From positions 1-48,904 of the forward strand of contig DVLJ01000120.1 of the NCBI GenBank assembly GCA_018715565.1: a stretch of 48,904 nucleotides of DNA. Direction: 5' to 3'. Position numbers and translations under genes: made by a program. Under the pieces are notes generated by a model. The model had not been told where the DNA came from. It saw nothing but the letters and a program-made list of their open reading frames with translations, and made no database searches. Below, piece by piece: positions 18,468 to 25,992 of the stretch (within the stretch, counting starts at the first letter, position 1; each line of letters begins with the position of its first letter). Source of the DNA: Candidatus Ventrimonas merdavium (lineage in GTDB: Bacteria; Bacillota; Clostridia; Lachnospirales; Lachnospiraceae).

Positions 18468-20087
18468 ATGAAAAAAAGAGGCGTATTCGGCGGCATGGCC
18501 GCGGCGGCGGCCATGAGCCTGATGATCGCGGCTCCGGCATATGCGAAAGAGAACACGATCCCCCAGGGGATCTTCGTAGGAGGATCCAGCCTGGGCGGTA
18601 TGACGGAAGCAGAAGCAAAAGAGGAGATCCAGGCATATGTAGACAGCCTGGCGGCCCGGCCGGTCATCCTGAAGGTGGATGGAGAGGCCGTGGAGACCAC
18701 GGCCGGAGAGCTGGGGCTTTCCTGGGAGAACCCGGAAGCAGTCCAGGAAGCGGCGGGATATGCGGTCACGGGCAATCTGGTCCAGCAGTACATGGGGCTG
18801 AAGGATCTGGAGAAGGAGCCGGTGGAGATCCCCCTGGAGACCGCGGTGAACGAGGAGAGTCTGGCAGCTCTGGTAGCAGAGCGGTGCCAGGGACTGACGG
18901 CAGAGCCGCAGAACGCGGCGATCACCCGGGTCGACGGACGGTTTGAGATCACCCCCGAAGTCGTGGGGATGGCGGTGGATACCCAGGCGACCAAGGCCGC
19001 CCTGGACGAGGCGCTGGCGGGAGAGGGCACGGACAGCATTACCGTAGAGGCAGTGCTCACCCAGCAGGAGCCGGAGATCACAGAGGAGGACCTGGCGACC
19101 ATCGGGGACGTGCTGGGCACCTTTTCTACTGATTTCAGCAGCAGCGGGAGCGCCCGCTCCAAGAACCTGTCAACCGGCGCAGGCAAGATCAACGGTCATG
19201 TGCTGATGCCGGGAGAGACGCTGTCAGGATATGAGTGCATGCACCCCTTTACCGAGGCCAATGGCTACTACGCGGCCGCGTCCTATGAGAACGGCCAGGT
19301 GGTAGACAGCATCGGCGGCGGCGTGTGCCAGATCGCCACCACCCTGTACAACGCGGCGCTGCAGGCAGAGCTGGAGATCACCCAGCGGCAGAACCATTCC
19401 ATGATCGTCACGTATGTGAAGCCGTCCATGGATGCGGCGATCGCCGGCACGGTAAAGGATATCAAAGTAACCAACAATTACAGCACCCCCATCTATGTGG
19501 AGGGCTATACGGAGGGGCGGACCCTGACCTTTACGTTCTACGGCAAGGAGACCCGCCCGGCGAACCGGAAGGTCGAGTATGTGTCCGAGACGCTGAAGCG
19601 GATCGATCCCGGCGCTCCGGAGACCCGGGTTGACAATTCCCTGGCCCCGGGGACCAGGAGGCAGGTACAGTCTTCCCATACCGGGCTGCAGTCCCGGCTG
19701 TGGAAGGTGGTCACCGTAGACGGCGTGGAGACGGAGCGGACGCTGCTCCACACCGACTCCTATAACGCGTCCAAGGCGATCGTGCTGGTGGGACCCACTC
19801 CGGCACCGGCAGCGCCTGCAGAGACGCCGCCCGTACAGGCAGAAGGGACGCCTGCACAGAGCGAGCCGGCTCCGGCACAGACCCAGGAGGCGGTAGTAGA
19901 GGGCGTTGACGGCGGCCCCGGCGTAGCGACGGAGCAGCCTGCACAGAATGAGGCGGTCCCTGCACAGAACGAGGGAGCTTCGGCGGCAGGATCCGCGTCT
20001 GCCGAGACCCCGGCCCCGGCGCCTACACCAGCGCCAGAGCCCGATCCTGCGCCAGAGCCCGCACCGGACGCGGCTCCGGCTGCGTAG
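18468..20087 (+). CDS. VanW family protein with signal peptide and Pro/Ala-rich C-terminal tail
   Basis: Signal peptide; VanW/YoaR-like (FSTDFSSSGSARSKNLSTGAGKINGHVLMPGETLS...GGGVCQIATTLYNAAL). Confidence 0.92.
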   Translation: MKKRGVFGGMAAAAAMSLMIAAPAYAKENTIPQGIFVGGSSLGGMTEAEAKEEIQAYVDSLAARPVILKVDGEAVETTAGELGLSWENPEAVQEAAGYAVTGNLVQQYMGLKDLEKEPVEIPLETAVNEESLAALVAERCQGLTAEPQNAAITRVDGRFEITPEVVGMAVDTQATKAALDEALAGEGTDSITVEAVLTQQEPEITEEDLATIGDVLGTFSTDFSSSGSARSKNLSTGAGKINGHVLMPGETLSGYECMHPFTEANGYYAAASYENGQVVDSIGGGVCQIATTLYNAALQAELEITQRQNHSMIVTYVKPSMDAAIAGTVKDIKVTNNYSTPIYVEGYTEGRTLTFTFYGKETRPANRKVEYVSETLKRIDPGAPETRVDNSLAPGTRRQVQSSHTGLQSRLWKVVTVDGVETERTLLHTDSYNASKAIVLVGPTPAPAAPAETPPVQAEGTPAQSEPAPAQTQEAVVEGVDGGPGVATEQPAQNEAVPAQNEGASAAGSASAETPAPAPTPAPEPDPAPEPAPDAAPAA

Positions 20088-20136
20088 TGCGCAGCGGCGG
20101 GACAAAATCAGCTGACGGAAGAAGGATGGACCGATC

Positions 20137-20814
20137 ATGATGCGGAGGATCGAACGGGAGAACACCGGCCGGATGCGACCGGGACAAGACCTGGTAGCGG
20201 CAGGATACGCCGGGCTTTCCGGCGCGGCGATCCTGGCGGAGGCAGAGCATGAAAAGCTGGCCCGGTGGTTCTCCGAAGAATATCTGGCGGATCTTCAGGC
20301 TGCCTGGCAGGAGTGCCGGGACTGGGAGGTCTGCCTGGACGCCGGATTTCCGGCATTAAAGGATCAGCCGGTCCCTGTCTGGCTTTCCCGGCTGGGAGAG
20401 CAGGCGGCGGAGGCGGAGGCCGTCGGGAGCGGCGGCATCCTGAAGGCGATCTGGGACCTGACAGGCGCATATGAGACCGGCGTGGAATTTGCTCTGCGCC
20501 GGATTCCCATTCTCCAGGCCGTGATCGAGGTCTGCGAGCGTCTGGAGGTCAATCCGTACCGTTTATACAGCGCGGGCTGTTATGTCCTGACCGCGGAGAA
20601 CGGCGGACGGCTGGCGGAGCAGCTGCGGAGCCAGGGCGTCCCGGCGGCGGTCATCGGGCAGATCAAGAGCGGCATTGCCCGGGAGATGATCGTCCAGGAG
20701 GGGCGCGGGTTCTTAGAGCGGCCCCAGCCGGACGAGCTGACCCGGATCCTGCCGGATGCGGCACGGGCCCTGGCGGGAGAGATCTGGACAGGCGGTCCGG
20801 CAGAGCAGGAGTGA
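20137..20814 (+). CDS. AIR synthase-related protein, C-terminal-domain-like only
   Basis: GQDLVAAGYAGLSGAAILAEAEHEKL...GGILKAIWDLTGAYETGVEFALRRIPILQAVIEVCERLEVNPYRLYSAGCYVLTAENGGRLAEQLRSQGVPAAVIGQI resembles AIR_synthase_C of HypE/AIR synthase-related proteins; no N-terminal ATP-binding domain. Confidence 0.7.
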   Translation: MMRRIERENTGRMRPGQDLVAAGYAGLSGAAILAEAEHEKLARWFSEEYLADLQAAWQECRDWEVCLDAGFPALKDQPVPVWLSRLGEQAAEAEAVGSGGILKAIWDLTGAYETGVEFALRRIPILQAVIEVCERLEVNPYRLYSAGCYVLTAENGGRLAEQLRSQGVPAAVIGQIKSGIAREMIVQEGRGFLERPQPDELTRILPDAARALAGEIWTGGPAEQE

Positions 20815-20840
20815 TCTGCGGGACCCATACGGATACATAT

Positions 20841-20888
20841 GGATACAAAGGAAGCCGGATACAAAGGAAGCGCGATAAAAGAAGGAAG
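20841..20888 (+). repeat. 16-bp tandem repeat, three units
   Basis: GGATACAAAGGAAGCC, GGATACAAAGGAAGCG, CGATAAAAGAAGGAAG immediately 5' of the Lrp/AsnC gene. Confidence 0.85.
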
Positions 20889-20907
20889 AATGAGGAGGCA
20901 GTCACGT

Positions 20908-21390
20908 ATGAGAGAGAAAATTTTGGCAGTCATTGAAAAAAACAGCAGGATCGATATCCACGACCTGGCGATCCTCCTGGGGGAGAGCGAGGCCGCTGTT
21001 GCCAACGAGATTGCCGAGATGGAGAAGGAGCGGATCATCTGCGGCTATCACACGCTGATCAACTGGGACAATACCAGCGAGGAAAAGGTCAGCGCCCTGA
21101 TCGAGGTCAAGGTGACGCCCCAGCGGGGGATGGGCTTTGACAAGCTGGCAGAGCGGATCTACCAGTACAGCGAGGTCAACGCCCTGTATCTGATGGCGGG
21201 CGGCTTTGATTTTATGGTCATCATCGAAGGCAAGACCATGCGCCAGGTAGCCCAGTTCGTATCCGACAAGCTGGCGCCCCTGGATTCGGTCCTGAGCACG
21301 GCGACCCATTTCGTTTTGAAAAAATACAAGGACCACGGCACGGTGCTCAGTGACGAGGTCGAGGATGAAAGGATGCTGATTACACCGTGA
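20908..21390 (+). CDS. Lrp/AsnC family transcriptional regulator
   Basis: MREKILAVIEKNSRIDIHDLAILLGESEAAVANEIAEMEKERIICGY HTH plus RAM domain; AGGAGG RBS. Confidence 0.9.
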   Translation: MREKILAVIEKNSRIDIHDLAILLGESEAAVANEIAEMEKERIICGYHTLINWDNTSEEKVSALIEVKVTPQRGMGFDKLAERIYQYSEVNALYLMAGGFDFMVIIEGKTMRQVAQFVSDKLAPLDSVLSTATHFVLKKYKDHGTVLSDEVEDERMLITP

Positions 21391-22574
21391 GAGATCCGTT
21401 AAATAAGCTTATTTCTGCGATCCCGCCGTCCGGGATCCGCAAGTTTTTCGATATCGCCAGCGAGATGGAGGGCGTGATCTCCTTAGGCGTGGGAGAGCCG
21501 GATTTTGACACGCCCTGGCATGTGCGGGAGGAGGGCATCTATTCCCTGGAAAAGGGCCGCACCTTCTATACCGCCAACGCCGGGCTGAGGGATCTGCGGG
21601 TGGAGATTCGCAATTACTTAGAGCGGCATTATCAGGTGAGCTACGATCCGGATAAGGAGATCCTGGTGACCGTGGGGGGCAGCGAGGCCATCGACATTGC
21701 GTTCCGGGCTATGCTGGATCCGGGAGACGAGGTGCTGGTGCCTCAGCCCAGCTTTGTATCCTACGTGCCCTGCGCGGTGCTGGCAGGCGGCGTGGCGGTG
21801 CCGATCGCTCTGGAAGAAAAGGATCAGTTCCGTCTGACCCCGGAGAAGCTTCTGGAGAAGATCACCCCCAAGACGAAGATCCTGGTGCTGCCCTTCCCCA
21901 ATAACCCCACCGGTGCGATCATGAACCGGGAGGAGCTGGAAGCCATTGCTAAGATCGTGATCGATCATGACCTGTTTGTCCTTTCCGATGAGATCTACTC
22001 CGAGCTGACCTTCGGCGAGGAGCCGCATGTCACCATCGCGTCCTTGCCTGGGATGAAGGAGCGGACCGTGCTGATCAACGGATTCTCCAAGGCCTTTGCC
22101 ATGACCGGCTGGCGGCTGGGCTACGCCTGTGCTCCGGCGCCTCTGTTAAAGCAGATGCTGAAGATCCATCAGTTTGCCATCATGTGTGCGCCGACCACCA
22201 GCCAGTATGCGGCGATCGACGCCATGAAGAACTGCGACGAGGATGTGAAGCAGATGCGGGAGTCCTATGACCAGCGGCGGCGGTATCTGCTCCATGAGCT
22301 GCGGGATATGGGGATGGAATGCTTTGAACCGCTGGGCGCCTTCTATATGTTCCCCAGCGTGAAAAGGTTCGGGATGACCTCGGATGCGTTCGCCATGCGG
22401 CTTTTGGAGGAAGAAAAGGTGGCTGTGGTCCCGGGGAGCGCCTTCGGTGATGCGGGAGAGGGTTACCTGCGGATCTCCTATGCGTATTCGTTAAAGAGCC
22501 TGAAGGAAGCCTTGGCGAAGATCCGGCGCTTTGTAGAGCGTCTGGACGCGGAGCAGGGCGGACGGGCAGAATAG
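21387..22574 (+). CDS. PLP-dependent class I/II aminotransferase
   Basis: LGVGEPDFDTPWHV, FPNNPTGAIMNREELEAIA, NGFSKAFAMTGWRLGYACAP; GTG start overlapping the preceding TGA. Confidence 0.93.
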   Translation: MRDPLNKLISAIPPSGIRKFFDIASEMEGVISLGVGEPDFDTPWHVREEGIYSLEKGRTFYTANAGLRDLRVEIRNYLERHYQVSYDPDKEILVTVGGSEAIDIAFRAMLDPGDEVLVPQPSFVSYVPCAVLAGGVAVPIALEEKDQFRLTPEKLLEKITPKTKILVLPFPNNPTGAIMNREELEAIAKIVIDHDLFVLSDEIYSELTFGEEPHVTIASLPGMKERTVLINGFSKAFAMTGWRLGYACAPAPLLKQMLKIHQFAIMCAPTTSQYAAIDAMKNCDEDVKQMRESYDQRRRYLLHELRDMGMECFEPLGAFYMFPSVKRFGMTSDAFAMRLLEEEKVAVVPGSAFGDAGEGYLRISYAYSLKSLKEALAKIRRFVERLDAEQGGRAE

Positions 22575-22589
22575 GACGAGGCGGACCCT

Positions 22590-23090
22590 ATGAGCATGAA
22601 TGTAGTATTATTGGAACCGGAGATGCCGCTGAATACCGGGAATATCGGTCGGACCTGCGTGGCGACGGACACCAGGCTCCATCTGATCGAGCCGCTGGGC
22701 TTCAAGCTGAATGAAAAGGCGGTCAAGCGGGCCGGGCTGGATTACTGGGATAAGCTGGATGTGACGGTATACAGCGATTTCCAGGATTTTCTGGAGAAGA
22801 ATCCGGGGGCGAAGATCTATATGGCGACCACCAAGGCGCCGAAGACGTACACGGACGTTTCCTACGAGCCGGACTGTTATCTGATGTTCGGTAAGGAGAG
22901 CGCCGGGATCCCGGAGGAGATCCTGGTAGAGCACAAGGAGCAGTGCGTGCGCATCCCCATGTGGGGCGATATCCGCTCCCTGAACCTGGCGAATTCTGTG
23001 GCGGTCATCCTGTATGAGGCGCTGCGGCAGAACGGATTTGAGAAGATGAACACGGAAGGCCATCTGCACCGGCTGGAGTGGAAGGACTGA
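22590..23090 (+). CDS. trmL: tRNA (cytidine(34)-2'-O)-methyltransferase
   Basis: SPOUT MTase: LLEPEMPLNTGNIGRTCVATDTRLHLIEPLGF, LMFGKESAGIPEEIL, IPMWGDIRSLNLANSVAVILYEALRQ. Confidence 0.95.
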   Translation: MSMNVVLLEPEMPLNTGNIGRTCVATDTRLHLIEPLGFKLNEKAVKRAGLDYWDKLDVTVYSDFQDFLEKNPGAKIYMATTKAPKTYTDVSYEPDCYLMFGKESAGIPEEILVEHKEQCVRIPMWGDIRSLNLANSVAVILYEALRQNGFEKMNTEGHLHRLEWKD

Positions 23091-23112
23091 CGCGGAGAAA
23101 TATGACGCAGAA

Positions 23113-23157
23113 CGGGCGGGAACAACAGATCCCTTTGATCTGGTTCCCGCCCGTTTT
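23113..23157. terminator. Bidirectional terminator between convergent trmL and aldo/keto reductase
   Basis: AACGGGCGGGAAC...GTTCCCGCCCGTTTT inverted repeat (approximate ends). Confidence 0.85.
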
Positions 23158-23173
23158 CTACAGGTTATCCCCG

Positions 23174-24211
23174 TTAGAAATTATCCGGAGTCATCTCCTT
23201 GCCGGCAAGGATCTCCTCGTAGTCCTTTAAGTTCCGCTCCAGGAGGGCCGGGGTGTCCAGCCCATAGGGGCACTTGGATGCGCACTGGCCGCAGTGGAGG
23301 CAGTCCTTGATCTTCATCATCTTCTCCTGCCCGGCGGGGGAGAGATGGGAGGCGGTGGGAGACCGGCGCAGCAGCAGAGACATGCGGGCGCAGTTGTTGA
23401 TCTCAATGCCCGCCGGACACGGCATGCAGTAGCCGCAGCCCCGGCAGAAGGTGCCGGACAGGAGCTTGCGGTCCCGGTCGATCAGCGCCTTGATCTCTCC
23501 GGTCATGGACGGCGGATCCTGGATGAAGGAGAGGAATTCCTCCAGCTCGGATAGTCTCTGGATCCCCCAGATGGGGAGCACGTTGTCAAACTGGTCCGCG
23601 TAGGCGTAGGCCGCTGCCGCGTTGGTGATCAGGCCGCCGGACAGGGACTTCATGGCGATAAAGCCCATGTCCTGCTCCCGGCAGGCCTCTACCAGAGCAA
23701 TGTCCTTCTCGTCGGCCAGGTAGCAGAAGGGGAACTGCAGGGTATCGTACAGCCCCGACTGGATGGCTTCCTGGGCCACGGACAGCCGGTGGTTCGTGAT
23801 GCCGATGAAGCGGATCTTCCCCTGCTCCCTGGCCTTTAAGGCCGCGTCGTACAGGCCGGACTCGTCCCCGGGACGGGGGCAGAACGGGGGATTGTGGAAC
23901 TGATAGATATCGATGCAGTCGGTCTTTAACAGGGATAAGCTGGTCTCCAAGTCCTTCCAGAAGCCTTCCGGGGTGGACGCCATGGTCTTGGTAGCCAGAT
24001 AGATGTGGTTCCGGACGCCGCTTAAAGCAAGGCCGATCTTCTCCTCACTGTCGGAGTAGGCCCGGGCCGTGTCGAAAAAGGTGATGCCCCCTTCATAGGC
24101 CCGCCGCAGGATGACCGCGGCCTCCTCCTTGGTCACCCGCTGGACCGGCAGGGTGCCGAAGCCGTTCTTATCCACGGTGATATGGGTTCTTCCCAGGGTT
24201 ACGTTAGACAT
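23174..24211 (-). CDS. Aldo/keto reductase with C-terminal 4Fe-4S ferredoxin-like domain
   Basis: AKR motifs (FFDTARAYSDSEEKIGLAL); CRGCGYCMPCPAGIEINNC and CLHCGQCASKCPYGLD. Confidence 0.93.
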   Translation of the reverse strand: MSNVTLGRTHITVDKNGFGTLPVQRVTKEEAAVILRRAYEGGITFFDTARAYSDSEEKIGLALSGVRNHIYLATKTMASTPEGFWKDLETSLSLLKTDCIDIYQFHNPPFCPRPGDESGLYDAALKAREQGKIRFIGITNHRLSVAQEAIQSGLYDTLQFPFCYLADEKDIALVEACREQDMGFIAMKSLSGGLITNAAAAYAYADQFDNVLPIWGIQRLSELEEFLSFIQDPPSMTGEIKALIDRDRKLLSGTFCRGCGYCMPCPAGIEINNCARMSLLLRRSPTASHLSPAGQEKMMKIKDCLHCGQCASKCPYGLDTPALLERNLKDYEEILAGKEMTPDNF

Positions 24212-24237
24212 GTGAATCGCCTCCTTTGTTCGATCTC

Positions 24238-24266
24238 ATTTTAGCATGATTTGGAACCCGGCGCAA
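24238..24266 (-). promoter_or_regulatory. Minus-strand promoter of the aldo/keto reductase
   Basis: Reverse strand TTGCGC-17 bp-TAAAAT upstream of the AKR start; separate from the plus-strand promoter at 24296. Confidence 0.55.
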
Positions 24267-24295
24267 TGCTGAGGAAAAATTCTCGAAAAAAGTGC

Positions 24296-24324
24296 TTGCA
24301 TTTTGAGTTAGTCTATGCTAATAT
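24296..24324 (+). promoter_or_regulatory. Sigma-A-like promoter with extended -10, no downstream protein gene
   Basis: TTGCAT (24296-24301), 17-bp spacer, TAATAT (24319-24324) with TG at 24316-24317. Confidence 0.65.
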
Positions 24325-24347
24325 AATTACAGGTTAGATGCCACTAA
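24308..24347. promoter_or_regulatory. Two TTAG-N6-CTAA palindromic operator-like sites
   Basis: TTAG TCTATG CTAA at 24308-24321 (overlaps spacer and -10) and TTAG ATGCCA CTAA at 24334-24347 (at predicted +1), centre spacing 26 bp. Confidence 0.6.
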
Positions 24348-24458
24348 CTTACATGTGAATATTCTATACATTTCAAACTGCGTTCGCCTGACCAGCGGAT
24401 GCAGAACTCGACTCCTATGAAAAAACAGCCGGTACTCCGCAGGTACCGGCTGTTTTTT
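24331..24458 (+). ncRNA. Candidate regulatory small RNA (~128 nt)
   Basis: Promoter upstream, hairpin TGCGTTCGC-CTGACCA-GCGGATGCA (24379-24403), single-stranded GAACTCGACTCCTATG, strong terminator; no credible ORF. Confidence 0.5.
24420..24458. terminator. Bidirectional intrinsic terminator
   Basis: Perfect 16-bp stem AAAAAACAGCCGGTAC-TCCGCAG-GTACCGGCTGTTTTTT. Confidence 0.92.
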
Positions 24459-24514
24459 CAATCCATAGGGGCCTTTTGGGTCCCATAGCTTATGCAGTTG
24501 ACAGGACGAAAGGA

Positions 24515-25447
24515 TCACTCCTTGTTCGCCATGAAGTTGGCAAAGATCGCGCCGGAGATATTGTGCCATACGCTGAATACGGCGCCGGGGATGGTTGCCA
24601 GGGGGTACTGGGCAAAGTGGGTGCCAGCCAGGGAAGTGGCCAGACCGGAGTTCTGCATGCCTACCTCGATGGCGATGGCCTTGCACTTGGACATATCCAG
24701 CTTGAGGACCTTGCCGATGACGTAGCCCAGGCCATAACCGCAGCAGTTGTGCAGGATGACTACCAGCACGATCAGCAGTCCACTGGTCATGATCTTCGCA
24801 GCGTTGGCAGATACTACTGCCGCAACGATCGCAACGATCGCGGTAACGGAGATCAGAGGCAGGATCTTCACGATCTTCTGGGTGATGTGAGAGAAGAACT
24901 TGTTGATCAAGCCGCCCAGGACGATCGGGATGATGACTACCTTTACGATGGACATGAACATCTCGACCATATTGACGTCAACGGTCTGACCGGCAAATAC
25001 GTAGGTCAGAAGGGGGGTCAGGAACGGGGCCAGGATGGTGGACACGCTGGTCATGCCCACGGATAAGGCTACGTCGCCCTTCGCTAAGTAGGTCATAACG
25101 TTGGAGGAGGTACCGCCGGGGCAGGTACCAACTAAGATCACGCCCACTGCCAGTTCTACCGGCAGATTAAAGAGCTTGGTCAGCAGGAATGCCAGCAGAG
25201 GCATAATGGTAAACTGGGAAACGCAGCCGATGATGACGTCCTTGGGACGGCTGAACACGACCTTAAAGTCGCTGGCCTTTAACGTTAAGCCCATACCGAA
25301 CATCACGATGCCCAGCAGAGTGTTGACGTAGCTGGTCTTGATGAAGCTGACCGTGTTCGGGGCGAACAGGGCCAGGGCCGCGATCACCAGTACGATGAAC
25401 GCCATGTACTTTCCTACCAGGTCACTGAGTTTTTCAAGAAATTTCAT
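24515..25447 (-). CDS. Bile acid:sodium symporter (BASS) family transporter
   Basis: MVFGMGL-type motif (GIVMFGMGLTLKASDF), GTCPGGTSSNVMTYLAKGDVALSVGMT, EVGMQNSGLA; AGGAGG RBS at the 25447 start. Confidence 0.92.
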   Translation of the reverse strand: MKFLEKLSDLVGKYMAFIVLVIAALALFAPNTVSFIKTSYVNTLLGIVMFGMGLTLKASDFKVVFSRPKDVIIGCVSQFTIMPLLAFLLTKLFNLPVELAVGVILVGTCPGGTSSNVMTYLAKGDVALSVGMTSVSTILAPFLTPLLTYVFAGQTVDVNMVEMFMSIVKVVIIPIVLGGLINKFFSHITQKIVKILPLISVTAIVAIVAAVVSANAAKIMTSGLLIVLVVILHNCCGYGLGYVIGKVLKLDMSKCKAIAIEVGMQNSGLATSLAGTHFAQYPLATIPGAVFSVWHNISGAIFANFMANKE

Positions 25448-25573
25448 AATTTGTATCCTCCTGTGATTTTCTTGAGTAAAAACGAGACAGCAAAGGCCGT
25501 GAGACAGGCAGGAGCGCGTATCCTCGCGGAGCGTGCTGGATTTCATAAGATGTGATCTCCTTAAAATCAAAAA

Positions 25574-25856
25574 GGTCCTTTGTCCCTACATTCGTAGAGA
25601 CAAAGGACCTGTATCCTCTGCGGTACCACTCTGCTTGTCACCCAAAGATGACCACTCACTCCCATCCGGCAATGGGCGACACAGTAACGGTTGTCCTCCG
25701 GTCCGGCTTACGCAGATGGCTGCGCCATCCTTCACCCAGACTGCTGATTCGGGTGATGTTCACGCCGCTTCCACTGCCATGTCCCACCAGCCCATGGCTC
25801 TCTGTAAGCTTTCGCTGCGCTACTTTTCCCAGTCATAGCATTTGGCTGTCTGATTT
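25574..25856 (-). ncRNA. T-box riboswitch leader upstream of the BASS transporter
   Basis: Reverse strand contains T-box core GACAAGCAGAGTGGTACCGCAGAGG, stem I features (AAAAGTA / GTGAACATCACCC), and terminator GGTCCTTTGTCTCTACGAATGTAGGGACAAAGGACCTTTTT. Confidence 0.92.
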
Positions 25857-25862
25857 CCTGCT

Positions 25863-25891
25863 ATCATAACTCTGTTTTTGGGAAATGTCAA
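25863..25891 (-). promoter_or_regulatory. Promoter of the T-box/BASS transcript
   Basis: Reverse strand TTGACA-TTTCCCAAAAACAGAGT(17)-TATGAT; near-consensus. Confidence 0.8.
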
Positions 25892-25992
25892 GCAATTCAT
25901 GCCGAAAACGTAAGGAATCTGTAGATTGCCCAGGGTGGGAGAATCGTGTATAATGGAACCAGAAACTGGAAAACGAGGACGGAACGACCGCT

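Noticed and set aside
24401-24490. 29-codon ORF MQNSTPMKKQPVLRRYRLFFQSIGAFWVP within the sRNA candidate
   Set aside because: No ribosome-binding site and it reads through the terminator hairpin
24476-25066. 196-aa plus-strand ORF
   Set aside because: Antisense to the BASS transporter; repetitive Asp/Gly/His shadow composition
25533-25869. Two overlapping plus-strand ORFs of about 100 aa
   Set aside because: They are the reverse complement of the T-box leader
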